Shown: positions 42,481 to 51,336, numbered from the stretch's first letter. The stretch: DNA of 64,000 nucleotides from JBFGCT01 sp963825565 (GCA_963825565.1 CAWGTW010000012.1:248001-312000), one strand, 5' to 3'. Made by a program: numbers and translations. The notes: a model not told the origin generated them from the letters alone.

Positions 42481-43965
42481 TCAGGGGTGCGACGGTGGGT
42501 CGAAGTTGCAGGCGAGGTCGATCAACAGACGGGTACCGAAACCGGTCGCCCCCTTGGCGTAGATCCCCTCGTCTGCGTCGACGTCCATCGGACCGGCGAT
42601 GTCGAGGTGCGCCCACGGAACGTCGCCGACGAACTCGCTCAGGAAGATCGCCGCGGTGATCGCCCCGCCGTACGGCCCGGCGACGTTCTTCATGTCGGCG
42701 ACGACCGAGTCGAGCAGCTTGCGGTACTTCTTGGTCTCGAGCGGAAGCGGCCAGGCCGGCTCGTCGACCGCCGCTGACCGCTCCCGCACCACGTCGACGA
42801 ACGCCGCGTCGTTGCCGAGCAAGGCGGCGTACCGCTTACCCAGCGCAGCCAGCGCCGACCCGGTCAAGGTTGCGATGTCGACGATGGCATCGGGCTCCTC
42901 CTCGACCGCGAGCGACAGCCCGTCGGCCAGTACCAGCCGGCCCTCGGCATCGGTGTTGTGGATCTCGACCGTCTTGCCGTTGCGCATCGTCAGGACGTCG
43001 CCGAGCTTCAGCGCCGAGCCCGACGGCATGTTGTCGGTGCACATCAAGAACGCGGTCACCTTCGACCGGCAGCGCAGCTCCTTCAGCGCCGACATCGTGG
43101 ACAGCACGGCTGCCGCACCCGACATGTCCATCTTCATCACCGCGTGCATCGCGTTGGTCGGCTTGAGGCTGATGCCCCCCGAGTCGTACATCACGCCCTT
43201 GCCGACCAGGACCAGATGCCCCCGCGGGTTGCGCGGCGTGTAGGTGAGCTTGACCATGCGCGGCGGTTCGGTCGAACCGCGGTTGACGCCGACCATGCCG
43301 CCGCATCCCATCGCTGCCAACTGGTCCCGGTTGAACACCTCGACCGCCAGGCCCCGATCGGCGGCGAGCGCTGTCGCTCGCTTCGCGAGATCCTTTGCGT
43401 TGAGGTGGGTCGGCGGCGTGTTGGCGAGTTCACGGGCGAGGGCGGCGGCAGCGGCGATCACCTTGCCCGTCGAGGCGCCGGAGTCGACGGCCTTGGCCCG
43501 GCTCGCTCCGGCGACCAGCGTCAGCTCGGCGAGCTTCGAGCCGCTGTCGACGTCGTTCTTCAGCCCGACGTAGCGGTACGAGGCGAGCAGCACGCCCTCG
43601 GTCACCGCCTGCCCGGCGGTCTCGGCATCGATTCCGTCCACGTCGGTCAGGTTGGTCGAGAGGTGCGCGTGCCGGGCGGCCGCCCGGGCGAAGGCTGCCG
43701 CTGCGGCGCGCAACCCGTTGGCGTCGATCTCGCCCGGCTCGCCGATCCCGATCGCGACGACCGCGCCATGCGAGGTCGGCACGACGAGCGTCTGGCCCAC
43801 GCCGCCCGAGAAGCCGCTCGTCTCGAGCGCTGAACGCGTCAGCCCGAGCTGGCGCGGCACCGCACCCTTGGCTGCGACCGCCAGGCCGATCGCGCCGGGG
43901 GACCCGGGCAGACGACGAGCGGTCGAGACGGTCACGGACGAGACGGCAGCACTGGCATCGGTCAT
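42481..43965 (-). CDS. pepA: leucyl aminopeptidase (M17)
   Basis: 494-aa cytosolic aminopeptidase. The M17 signature NTDAEGRLVLAD is present, as are metal and catalytic segments GKGVMYDSGGISLKPTNAM, MKMDMSGAAAVL and CTDNMPSGSALKLGD. The N-terminal regulatory domain (about 1-160) is diverged, as usual. It uses two divalent metals to remove N-terminal residues and may serve peptide turnover alongside the downstream amino-acid transporter. The ATG at 43965 is chosen; AAGACT lies eight bases upstream. Between it and 44266 I see only the promoter region of the transporter operon. Confidence 0.92.
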   Translation of the reverse strand: MTDASAAVSSVTVSTARRLPGSPGAIGLAVAAKGAVPRQLGLTRSALETSGFSGGVGQTLVVPTSHGAVVAIGIGEPGEIDANGLRAAAAAFARAAARHAHLSTNLTDVDGIDAETAGQAVTEGVLLASYRYVGLKNDVDSGSKLAELTLVAGASRAKAVDSGASTGKVIAAAAALARELANTPPTHLNAKDLAKRATALAADRGLAVEVFNRDQLAAMGCGGMVGVNRGSTEPPRMVKLTYTPRNPRGHLVLVGKGVMYDSGGISLKPTNAMHAVMKMDMSGAAAVLSTMSALKELRCRSKVTAFLMCTDNMPSGSALKLGDVLTMRNGKTVEIHNTDAEGRLVLADGLSLAVEEEPDAIVDIATLTGSALAALGKRYAALLGNDAAFVDVVRERSAAVDEPAWPLPLETKKYRKLLDSVVADMKNVAGPYGGAITAAIFLSEFVGDVPWAHLDIAGPMDVDADEGIYAKGATGFGTRLLIDLACNFDPPSHP

Positions 43966-44175
43966 GGCGGCACAGTCTTGCCGATCCCACCGCACGACCT
44001 CCCAGGCGAGCCACGGCCCGGCCCTGTCTGCCGCCGAACCGAACCAGCCGCGGCCGAGGCCGACCGGATCCCCGCCCGCCCGGCCGGACGTGACGTGCAC
44101 AGCCGGGAACGCCGGGGAAACCGTGGGGAAACGCAGGCTGGACGACCCGCTGTTCGGGTGGCCGGCGACGCTCTG

Positions 44176-44181
44176 TTACGG
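44176..44181 (+). promoter_or_regulatory. possible -10 box of the amino-acid ABC operon (TACGGT)
   Basis: TACGGT lies about 85 bases before the aapJ-like ATG, implying a leader that ends in a strong AAGGAGG site at 44254-44260. Confidence 0.35.
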
Positions 44182-44266
44182 TGCCAGGGCGGTTCGTGTG
44201 CAAGTCAGCGCGCGAATCATCAACGACGAGCGCGCGGCGCCACTGCCGGCCTCAAGGAGGAGACAC

Positions 44267-45445
44267 ATGTTTTTCAGGGGGAAGGCTTCAGGCTGGAAGC
44301 AGGCGGCCGGTGTGCTGATGGCACTCGGGCTCGTCGCCGGCGCATGTTCGAGCGACAGCGGCGGCAGCTCCGACGGCACGACCGCCGACACCGGTGGTGA
44401 CACCGGCGAGCAGCCGGTCGACACCGGTGGCGACGCGCCGGCCGACACGACCGGTGACGCGCCGGCCGACACGGTCGACGTCGTGCAGAGCGAGGGTGGC
44501 CGGCTGGCTGCCGTTCAGGAACGCGGCACCGTGATCTGCGGTGGCAACGACACGCTGCCCGGCTTCGGCATCGTCGACGAGTCCGGCAACTACTCGGGCT
44601 TCGACGTCGACTTCTGCAGCGTCGTGGCCGCGGGTGTGCTCGGTGACGCGAGTGCGTTCGAGATCGTGCCGCTCACGGCCGAGGCTCGCTTCACCGCGCT
44701 GCAGTCCGGTGAGGTCGACGTGCTGATCCGCAACACGACCTGGACCGCGACCCGCGACGGCAACGAGGGCGCCAACTTCTTGTTCACCACGTTCTACGAC
44801 GGCCAGGGCATCATGGTGCCGGAGTCGACCGGCTTCACGTCGATCGACGACCTCACCGACGCCAGCATCTGCGTGCTCTCGGGCACGACGACCGAGCTCA
44901 ACCTCACGTCGGTGTTCAACGCCCGCGGCATCCCGTTCAACCCGGTCGTGTTCGAGGACAACACCCAGCTCCGCCCGGCCTACGAGCAGGGCCAGTGCGA
45001 GGCGTGGACCTCCGACGCAAGCCAGCTCGCGGCGTTCAAGTCGTCGATCGAGAGCGAGGGCGGCGAGACCCAGGTCATCTTCCCCGAGGTCATCTCCAAG
45101 GAGCCGCTCGGCCCGGTGGTCGCCGACGGCGACACCGAGTGGGCACAAGCGGTCAACTGGGCGGTCATGGCACCGGTCCAGGCGTGGGAGTTCGGTCTCG
45201 ACTCGAGCACCATCGGCAGCTACGCCGGCGACGACCCGAACATCCAGCGCTTCCTCGGCCAGACCGCCGACTTCGACCCCGGCCTCGGGCTCCCGTCGGA
45301 CTTCGCGGTGAAGATCGTCGAGGGCGTCGGCAACTACGAGGAGATCTACAACCGCAACATCGTGCCCATCGGGCTGTCGCTGGAAGGGTCACCCAACGAC
45401 CTGTGGACCAACGGTGGCCTGATGTACGTGCCGCCGTTCCGCTGA
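44267..45445 (+). CDS. aapJ: amino-acid ABC transporter substrate-binding lipoprotein (AapJ-like)
   Basis: 392 aa. Lipoprotein signal with lipobox AGAC (Cys about residue 27), then a Gly/Asp/Thr-rich linker with a repeated DTGGD/APADT pattern, then the family 3 solute-binding domain (about 75-390). The AapJ/BztA type is shown by GTVICGGNDTLPGFG, SGFDVDFCSVVAAGVLGD, DVLIRNTTWTATRDG and the C-terminal NDLWTNGGLMYVPPFR. It captures polar L-amino acids outside the membrane and feeds the two permeases and ATPase downstream. AAGGAGG lies six to seven bases before the ATG. A strong hairpin separates it from the permeases. Confidence 0.92.
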   Translation: MFFRGKASGWKQAAGVLMALGLVAGACSSDSGGSSDGTTADTGGDTGEQPVDTGGDAPADTTGDAPADTVDVVQSEGGRLAAVQERGTVICGGNDTLPGFGIVDESGNYSGFDVDFCSVVAAGVLGDASAFEIVPLTAEARFTALQSGEVDVLIRNTTWTATRDGNEGANFLFTTFYDGQGIMVPESTGFTSIDDLTDASICVLSGTTTELNLTSVFNARGIPFNPVVFEDNTQLRPAYEQGQCEAWTSDASQLAAFKSSIESEGGETQVIFPEVISKEPLGPVVADGDTEWAQAVNWAVMAPVQAWEFGLDSSTIGSYAGDDPNIQRFLGQTADFDPGLGLPSDFAVKIVEGVGNYEEIYNRNIVPIGLSLEGSPNDLWTNGGLMYVPPFR

Positions 45446-45476
45446 TCGGCTGAACATCCCGTAATCGATCCACATC

Positions 45477-45508
45477 GGTTGGGTCCGGCCGGGGGGCCGG
45501 ACCCAACC
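45477..45508 (+). terminator. 14-bp perfect stem-loop between aapJ and aapQ
   Basis: GGTTGGGTCCGGCC-GGGG-GGCCGGACCCAACC, 32 bp after the aapJ stop. There is no T-tract. Placed to stop or protect part of the transcripts so the binding protein is made in excess of the permeases. Confidence 0.6.
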
Positions 45509-45545
45509 GGGATCGCTCGCTCCACACACTCTGGGGGATCTCCGC

Positions 45546-46790
45546 GTGGCGGACACCATCAACGCACCGGCGCCGACGCCGGCACCGGCGACAGCGGTTG
45601 CGACCCGGCCGCCCTTCTGGCGCAACATCCGGGTCCTGCGCATCGTCGCCCAGATCGTCGCCGTCGTCGTCGTCGTGGCCACGTTGCGGTGGCTGTTGAA
45701 CAACCTGAAGTCAGGGTTGGAAGAGCAGAACATCTCGACCGACTTCGACTTCCTCGATGGGCCGGCCGGGTTCCAGGTGCGCGACTCGCCGTTCGACCCG
45801 CAGTCGTCGATCAAGTCGCTGATCTGGGTCGGCATCCGCAACACCGCCGCGGTCGCGATCGTCGCCGTCGTCATCGCCCTCGTCGTCGGCACGCTCATCG
45901 GTGTCGGCCGGCTGTCGAGCAACTGGCTCGTCCGCAAGTTGTCGACGATCTACGTCGAGTTGTTCCGCAACATCCCGGTGCTGGTCATCATCGTCTTCTT
46001 CGGGTTCGCCCTGTTCTTCTTCGGGCCGCTCCCCCAGTTCAATCCGGCCAACCCTCCCGACGTGTACGCGTTCCCCGGCACCGACGCCAACTTCATGATC
46101 CTGTCGAAGAGCCGGCTTGGGTTCCTGTCGTTCGTCAACCAGGACAACTCCGGGTTCTTCTGGTTCATCATGCTCCTCACGCTGATCCTCGTGATCGGAA
46201 TCTGGATCTGGCGGACGCGGGTCAATGTCCGCACCGGCGAACCGCACCACCGTGTGCTGTGGTCGTTCGGGATCTTCTTCGGCGTCGGGGCCGCGATGTG
46301 GGTGATCCTCGGCGGCCCGGTGCACGTCTCCTCGCCGACCGTCTCCGAGAGCGGCCGCCTGATCGAGGGCGGCATCGCCACCAACGACGCCTACATCGCC
46401 CTGACGCTGGCGCTCGGCGTATATACCGCGAGCCACATCGCCGAGATCATCCGCGGCTCGATCCTCGCCGTGCCAAAGGGCCAGAACGAGGCGGCCAACG
46501 CCCTCGCCCTCTCCGGGTTCCAGCGCTACCGCTTCGTCGTGCTCCCCCAGGCGATGCGCATCGCCCTGCCTCCGATCATCAACCAGTTCCTCAACCTGGT
46601 CAAGAACTCGTCGTTGGCGACCGTGCTCGGCTATCCCGAGATCACGGCGTTGACCAAGACGGCGATCGGCAACGGCAACCCGGCCCCGCAGCTCATCTTG
46701 GTCCTGATGCTCGCCTACCTGTCGTTCTCGTTGTTCATCTCGCTGATCCTGAACATCATCAACCGACGATCGCAACTGGTGGGGAGGTGA
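45546..46790 (+). CDS. aapQ: amino-acid ABC transporter permease (AapQ-like)
   Basis: 414 aa. AapQ/BztB layout: membrane helix 1 (about 31-50), a periplasmic loop with DFDFLDGPAGFQV typical of the family, then further helices. The EAA loop HIAEIIRGSILAVPKGQNEA (about 298-317) contacts the ATPase. GTG start with GGGGGAT about seven bases upstream. It is followed three bases later by the aapM-like gene. Confidence 0.92.
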   Translation: MADTINAPAPTPAPATAVATRPPFWRNIRVLRIVAQIVAVVVVVATLRWLLNNLKSGLEEQNISTDFDFLDGPAGFQVRDSPFDPQSSIKSLIWVGIRNTAAVAIVAVVIALVVGTLIGVGRLSSNWLVRKLSTIYVELFRNIPVLVIIVFFGFALFFFGPLPQFNPANPPDVYAFPGTDANFMILSKSRLGFLSFVNQDNSGFFWFIMLLTLILVIGIWIWRTRVNVRTGEPHHRVLWSFGIFFGVGAAMWVILGGPVHVSSPTVSESGRLIEGGIATNDAYIALTLALGVYTASHIAEIIRGSILAVPKGQNEAANALALSGFQRYRFVVLPQAMRIALPPIINQFLNLVKNSSLATVLGYPEITALTKTAIGNGNPAPQLILVLMLAYLSFSLFISLILNIINRRSQLVGR

Positions 46791-46793
46791 ACC

Positions 46794-48524
46794 ATGTCGA
46801 TTGACTGGGGATACACCGTGCCACCGTCCGAGGGCGGCGGCGACATCGCCCACACGCTCGCCGAGGCCAACGCGCCGCGGCACGGCGACCGGACGCCGGG
46901 CCAGTGGATCAAGTCGAACCTGTTCAACAATTGGTACAACACCGTCATCACGATCGTCGTCGGCTTCCTCGTGGCGTGGATCGGCTTCAAGACGTTCAAG
47001 TTCGTGTTCTTCACCGCTCGCTGGGAACCGGTCGAGAAGAACCTCGAGCTGTTCATGGTCGGGCTGTTCCCCCGCGGCGAGCGCACCCGGATCATCGTCC
47101 AGCTGCTGATGATGAGCGGCTCGATCGGGATGCTGATCGGGTGGCTGAAGGACCGCGCCGTCCGGCAGGCCGAGCTGGCCGGCACCGAGGTCGTCCGCAC
47201 GTCCTGGCGCGACCTGGTTTCGAGCTACAGCGCGCTGGTGGTGTTCCTTCTCGCCTGCCTGGCGATCGGCGCCCGCACCATCAACCCGTACCTCGTCGTG
47301 CTCGGGTGCGTCATCGCCGCGTTCGCCGGGTTCCTCGCGACGCGCGAGCTGGCCAACCCGCTCTCCAAGATCGTGCTGTTCGCTCCGCTGCTGATCGTCG
47401 GCGGGGTCCTGTCGCGGGTCTCTGACCTCAACAACCAGGCGGCGTACCTGATCGCGGCCGGTTGCATCGTGCTCCTCTTCCTCGTCAACCTCAGCCAGGA
47501 CCTCGCCGTCACGCTGTCGATCGGCCTGGTCTTCGGCGTCCTCGGGTTCCAGACGCTCAGCGGCACGTACGGCCTGTCGTGGGTGTTCCTGACGCTGGCG
47601 CTGATCCCGCTGACGCTCGACCTGACCGACCGCCTCCGCAGCCGACTGCCCGACAGCGCCGGTTGGGTCGGTGTCGGCCTGTTGGCCGTAGCGCTCGTCT
47701 GGCGGCTCGCGATCGACGGCATCGCCGCGGTCCCGATCGTGCTGGCGGCGATGCTCGTGGCGGCGATCCTCGACATGACCAAGGGCGACCCCGGGTCGGC
47801 GATCCGGTACGCCGGCGTCACCGTCGTCGGCACGCTGGTCTGGGTCGCCTGCGAGCAGGTCGGCCTCGGCGGCGTCCCCTGGAGCGAATGGAGTGGGCTG
47901 CACCTCAGCATCACCGTCGCCACCGCGTCGATCGTGCTCGCCTTCCCGGTCGGCCTGCTGCTGGCGCTGGCCCGCCGCTCGAGCCTGCCCGTCCTGCGCT
48001 GGATGGCCACGGCGTACATCGAACTGATCCGCGGCGTGCCGCTGATCTCGCTGCTCCTGATGGGCCAGTTCTTCATCGGGTTCTTCCTCAACACGAGCAG
48101 CCCGCTCTCCAACGTCACCCGCGCCACGGCGGCGATCACGATGTTCTCCGCGGCCTACATCGCCGAGATCGTCCGCGGCGGGTTGCAGTCGGTGGCCAAG
48201 GGTCAGACCGAAGCCGGGCAGGCGCTCGGTCTCAGTGCGGCCAAGATCACCCGCCTGCTGATCCTGCCGCAGGCGCTGCGCAACGTGATCCCGGCGATGG
48301 TCGGCCAGTTCATCTCCCTGTTCAAGGACACCTCGCTCCTCTCGATCATCGCGATCACCGAGTTCCTCGGGATCCGCGAGATCGTCCACGGCCAGGAAGC
48401 GTTCCGCGGCTTCGGCATCGCCGAGACGCTCGTGTTCGTCGGGTTCGGCTTCTGGGCCGTCTCGTTCACCATGTCCCGCGAGAGCCAGCGGCTCGAACGC
48501 CGCCTGGGGGTCGGCCAGCGATGA
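46794..48524 (+). CDS. aapM: amino-acid ABC transporter permease (AapM-like) with extra membrane region
   Basis: 576 aa, clearly longer than I expect for AapM/BztC (about 400). The N-terminus is standard (NLFNNWYNTVITIVVGFLVA, then ARWEPVEKNLELFMVGLFPR). An additional region of some 180-200 residues (about 130-340) adds around seven hydrophobic helices before the permease domain, whose EAA loop is AEIVRGGLQSVAKGQTEAGQ (about 459-478). The stop of aapQ and this ATG are three bases apart, with GGGGAGG as Shine-Dalgarno. The insert looks like an actinobacterial lineage feature; its function is unknown. Confidence 0.9.
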   Translation: MSIDWGYTVPPSEGGGDIAHTLAEANAPRHGDRTPGQWIKSNLFNNWYNTVITIVVGFLVAWIGFKTFKFVFFTARWEPVEKNLELFMVGLFPRGERTRIIVQLLMMSGSIGMLIGWLKDRAVRQAELAGTEVVRTSWRDLVSSYSALVVFLLACLAIGARTINPYLVVLGCVIAAFAGFLATRELANPLSKIVLFAPLLIVGGVLSRVSDLNNQAAYLIAAGCIVLLFLVNLSQDLAVTLSIGLVFGVLGFQTLSGTYGLSWVFLTLALIPLTLDLTDRLRSRLPDSAGWVGVGLLAVALVWRLAIDGIAAVPIVLAAMLVAAILDMTKGDPGSAIRYAGVTVVGTLVWVACEQVGLGGVPWSEWSGLHLSITVATASIVLAFPVGLLLALARRSSLPVLRWMATAYIELIRGVPLISLLLMGQFFIGFFLNTSSPLSNVTRATAAITMFSAAYIAEIVRGGLQSVAKGQTEAGQALGLSAAKITRLLILPQALRNVIPAMVGQFISLFKDTSLLSIIAITEFLGIREIVHGQEAFRGFGIAETLVFVGFGFWAVSFTMSRESQRLERRLGVGQR

Positions 48525-48551
48525 GCACCACACCGAAAGGAACCACCCGTC

Positions 48552-49385
48552 ATGAGTGACGACGACATCATGTCGCAACCGCCGGCACCGCCCTCAGAAC
48601 CTGCGGCGCCCGGCGCGGTCTTCGCCGACGCCACCCAGATGATGGGGGCGTCGGGCGAGGTGATGATCGACGTCGTCCACGTCGACAAGTACTTCGGCGA
48701 CTTCCAGGCACTGACCGACATCAACATGAAGGTCGGCAAGCAGGAGGTCGTCGTCGTCATCGGACCGTCGGGCTCGGGGAAGTCGACGCTGATCCGCTGC
48801 ATCAACCGGCTCGAGGAGCACGACCGCGGCCAGATCGTCGTCGACGGCGTCGAGCTGTCCGACGACATCCGCAACATCCAGGAGATCCGTCGCGAGACCG
48901 GGATGGTGTTCCAGAGCTTCAACCTGTTCCCCCACCTCACGGTGCTCGACAACATCACGCTCGCACCTCGCCAGGTCCGCAAGGTCCCCAAGGCCGAGGC
49001 GGAGGCGGCGGGGATGGAACTGCTCACGCGGGTGAAGATCCCCGAGCAGGCCCACAAGTTCCCCGGCCAGCTCTCCGGTGGCCAGCAGCAGCGGGTGGCG
49101 ATCGCCCGGTCGCTGGCGATGAAGCCGAAGGTGATGCTGTTCGACGAGCCGACCTCCGCGCTCGACCCCGAGATGATCAAGGAAGTGCTCGACACGATGA
49201 AGGAGCTCGCCGACTCGGGGATGACGATGATCTGCGTCACGCACGAGATGGGCTTCGCCCGCGAGGTCGCCGACCGCGTCGTCTTCATGGCCGACGGCCA
49301 GGTGGTCGAGGTCGGCACACCGGAGCACTTCTTCGACAACCCCCAGGAAGACCGCACCAAGCTGTTCCTGTCGCAGATCCTGTAG
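48552..49385 (+). CDS. aapP: amino-acid ABC transporter ATP-binding protein (AapP-like)
   Basis: 277 aa. An N-terminal extension of about 38 residues precedes the conserved core. Walker A GPSGSGKST (about 74-82), Q-loop MVFQSFNLFPHLTV, ABC signature LSGGQQQRVAIAR, Walker B VMLFDEPTSALDPE and the switch His in THEMGFA are all intact. The start is the ATG at 48552 with AAAGGA upstream. Last gene of the operon at 44267-49385. Confidence 0.93.
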   Translation: MSDDDIMSQPPAPPSEPAAPGAVFADATQMMGASGEVMIDVVHVDKYFGDFQALTDINMKVGKQEVVVVIGPSGSGKSTLIRCINRLEEHDRGQIVVDGVELSDDIRNIQEIRRETGMVFQSFNLFPHLTVLDNITLAPRQVRKVPKAEAEAAGMELLTRVKIPEQAHKFPGQLSGGQQQRVAIARSLAMKPKVMLFDEPTSALDPEMIKEVLDTMKELADSGMTMICVTHEMGFAREVADRVVFMADGQVVEVGTPEHFFDNPQEDRTKLFLSQIL

Positions 49386-49478
49386 GCGAGGTTCTCATCG
49401 AGTTCTCACCCGATCGGTGAACCATTCCGGGTTCGGCGCCGTAGAACTTGCGACGACCCCCTCCAGGAAGGCACCGAA

Positions 49479-50324
49479 GTGAGCGAGACGCCAGCAACCG
49501 CAGCCGACGACACTCCCGATTCGAATGCCACGTCCCCGTGGCGCTGGGCGAAATGGGCGGTGATCGGGGTGCTCGCAGTGGTCGCGGTGGCCGGCGGGCT
49601 GATCGCGTGGCGCGTCATCACGACGGACTCGCCCGACAAGCTCGACGCGACCGACCTCAGCGAACGGGTTGCCGGCACCACCACCGATGACGGAGGTGCC
49701 GACGCGACCGCCGCCGACGGCAACGGCGAGGTGGCGGGCACGATGCCGGCGGCGACCGATCCTGTGCCCGCGACCGACACCTCGCCGGTCGACGCGTCCG
49801 CCGGGTTCGACGGTGACTGGGTCCCGACCACGGCGTCGGAGTTCGGCTACCGGATCGACGAGGTGCTCGCCGGCGTCAACGTCACCGCGGTCGGCCGGGG
49901 CAACGACATCACCGGCGTGCTGACGATCGACGGGACGACAGCGACGGCGATCGACGTCGAGATCCAGGTCGCCACGATCGAGAGCGACGATGGACGGCGC
50001 GACGGGCAGTTCCGGGGCCGGATCATGGAGACCGATCAGTTTCCGACCGCGACGTTCTCGCTCACGTCCCCGATCGACTTCGGTGAGATCCCCGACGAGG
50101 GCGAGCAGATCACGGTGGCCGCGACCGGCGACCTCACCCTGCACGGCGTCACCCGCGAGGTCACCTTCGAGCTGACCGCCGAGGCGACCGCCGGGCGGAT
50201 CGGGGTGCTCGGCAGCATCCCCGTGCTCTTCTCCGACTACGACATCGCCAACCCGTCGTTCGGCGCGGTCACGACCGAGGACAATGGCCTCCTCGAGTTC
50301 GTCCTCGTCTTCGAGCGCCCCTGA
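49479..50324 (+). CDS. membrane-anchored YceI family protein
   Basis: 281 aa: a cytoplasmic tail, one membrane helix (WAVIGVLAVVAVAGGLIAW, about 26-44), a Thr/Asp/Ala-rich linker and an extracytoplasmic YceI lipocalin-like barrel (about 105-281). Markers are SEFGYRIDEVLAGV, FPTATFSLTSPIDF and LTLHGVTREVTFELT. YceI proteins bind polyprenoids or other lipophilic molecules. GTG start with AGGAAGG nine bases upstream. The 93 bp before it contain TTCTCACC and GGTGAACC as an imperfect inverted repeat (49403-49423) and end the ABC operon. Confidence 0.87.
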   Translation: MSETPATAADDTPDSNATSPWRWAKWAVIGVLAVVAVAGGLIAWRVITTDSPDKLDATDLSERVAGTTTDDGGADATAADGNGEVAGTMPAATDPVPATDTSPVDASAGFDGDWVPTTASEFGYRIDEVLAGVNVTAVGRGNDITGVLTIDGTTATAIDVEIQVATIESDDGRRDGQFRGRIMETDQFPTATFSLTSPIDFGEIPDEGEQITVAATGDLTLHGVTREVTFELTAEATAGRIGVLGSIPVLFSDYDIANPSFGAVTTEDNGLLEFVLVFERP

Positions 50325-50388
50325 CACGTCGGTTGCGCCCAAGCGCTACCCCTCGCACCCGGCTCACCGCAGCCCGGGAGCAGGCGGG

Positions 50389-50742
50389 TCATGAGAGCAG
50401 GTCGGCGACGCGCTGTTTCGGTCGTCCGATGATCGCCTTCTCGGCGGTCACCACGACGGGGCGTTGGAGGAGTTGTTTGTGGGCGACGAGCACATCGACG
50501 ATCTGGTCGACGGTCTCGACGTCGGCGTCGGTCAGGCCCAGCTTCTTCCACAGGCTGTCGCGGCGGACGAGGTCGGTGGGCGGGTCCTCGAGCTTGGCGA
50601 TGATCGCGCGGAGGGTCTCGGCATCGGGAGGATCGCTGATGTAGTTGACGATCTCGACGTCGGCCCCGAGGTCCTCGGCAATGCGCACGGCATTGGTGGA
50701 GGAGTTTCAATGACGGTTGTGGTAGATCGTGACGGCGGCCAT
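50389..50742 (-). CDS. ArsC/Spx-family reductase with in-frame UGA at the catalytic cysteine (candidate selenoprotein)
   Basis: Read through one UGA this is a 117-aa protein, the usual ArsC length. Residues 1-11 are MAAVTIYHNRH; codon 12 (50709-50707) is UGA; then NSSTNAVRIAEDLG follows. ArsC proteins have HNPxC-xx-S here, so UGA replaces the catalytic Cys and the CxxS spacing is kept. The rest is intact, including LQRPVVVTAEKAIIGRP with the conserved Arg. TATCCT (50750-50755) lies seven bases before the ATG, so transcription and start are upstream of the UGA. A stem-loop fitting bacterial SECIS rules follows the UGA. Selenocysteine is my preferred reading; a nonsense-mutated pseudogene is the alternative. 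Opening at the GTG at 50688 would lose the active site. Confidence 0.7.
50673..50702 (-). promoter_or_regulatory. SECIS-like stem-loop downstream of the UGA in the ArsC gene
   Basis: On the minus strand, 11 nt after the UGA, CAATGC (50695-50690) pairs with GCATTG (50684-50679) around the 5-nt loop CGTGC. The loop has a G in its first two positions and contains GU. A lower stem CCTC/GAGG closes below a small internal loop. The UGA-to-loop distance is 17 nt. As I recall the bacterial SECIS rules, these are met. Confidence 0.55.
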
Positions 50743-50749
50743 GCCGCCC

Positions 50750-50755
50750 AGGATA
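50750..50755 (-). promoter_or_regulatory. -10 box of the ArsC gene (TATCCT)
   Basis: TATCCT on the minus strand, seven bases before the ATG at 50742; it supports a start upstream of the UGA codon. Confidence 0.55.
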
Positions 50756-50817
50756 CGGTCCGGCCCGGCGCGGGGGATCGATCGGTCCGCAGGACCCGCC
50801 GACCGGTGGCCGACGCC

Positions 50818-51336
50818 TCAGGTCGAAGCCGGCACCGGGAGCAAGCGGCCGGTCGTCACCTCGTACACGAACCCGCTGATGTGGTCTTTGTGCTGCACGA
50901 ACGGTGAGAGGTGGAGCCGCTGGATCGACTGCAGGACGTCGGCGAACGGGTCGGAGAACGACTCGACGGCCCATTCCGGCTTGACCCCGAGCTCGGCTTC
51001 GAGCTCGGCCTTGAACGCCTCTTCGGAGACCCGCTGCAGCCCGCAGTCGGTGTGGTGCAACAACACGATCTCCCGCGTGCCGAGCAGGCGCTGCGACAGG
51101 CATAGCGAGCGGATGACGTCGTCGGTGATCACGCCGCCGGCGTTGCGGATGATGTGGGCCTCGCCGTTGCCCAGCCCGAGGATGGCGAAGATGTCCATCC
51201 GCGAGTCCATGCAGGCGACGACCGCGAGGCGGCGCATCGGACTGACCTGTAGATCACGGTCGTGGAACCGGGAGGCGTAGCGGGCGTTGTCCTCAACCAG
51301 GTCGTTCGCCGAGGGGATGAAGTCGTCGTCGGTCAC
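50818..51336 (-). CDS. beta-class carbonic anhydrase
   Basis: 172-aa enzyme interconverting CO2 and bicarbonate, the substrate of the carboxylase at 1388. Zinc ligands: Cys and the Asp-Arg dyad in ACMDSRMD (about 42-49), then His and Cys in LLHHTDCGLQ (about 92-101). IIRNAGG is also conserved. The short form resembles the small mycobacterial beta-CA. The GTG start at 51336 follows TAGGTT (51343-51348) by six bases. The gap 51349-51612 holds no gene that I can support. Confidence 0.92.
   Translation of the reverse strand: MTDDDFIPSANDLVEDNARYASRFHDRDLQVSPMRRLAVVACMDSRMDIFAILGLGNGEAHIIRNAGGVITDDVIRSLCLSQRLLGTREIVLLHHTDCGLQRVSEEAFKAELEAELGVKPEWAVESFSDPFADVLQSIQRLHLSPFVQHKDHISGFVYEVTTGRLLPVPAST

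Noticed and set aside
45711..48578. 955-codon minus-strand open frame opposite the permease genes
   Set aside because: Antisense shadow of aapQ and aapM; the translation has no hydrophobic or domain pattern.
50389..50688. 99-aa ArsC-like protein starting at the GTG at 50688 as the real gene
   Set aside because: This start has no promoter or Shine-Dalgarno and lacks the active-site loop. The frame continues upstream through a single UGA to a well-placed promoter and a full ArsC N-terminus.
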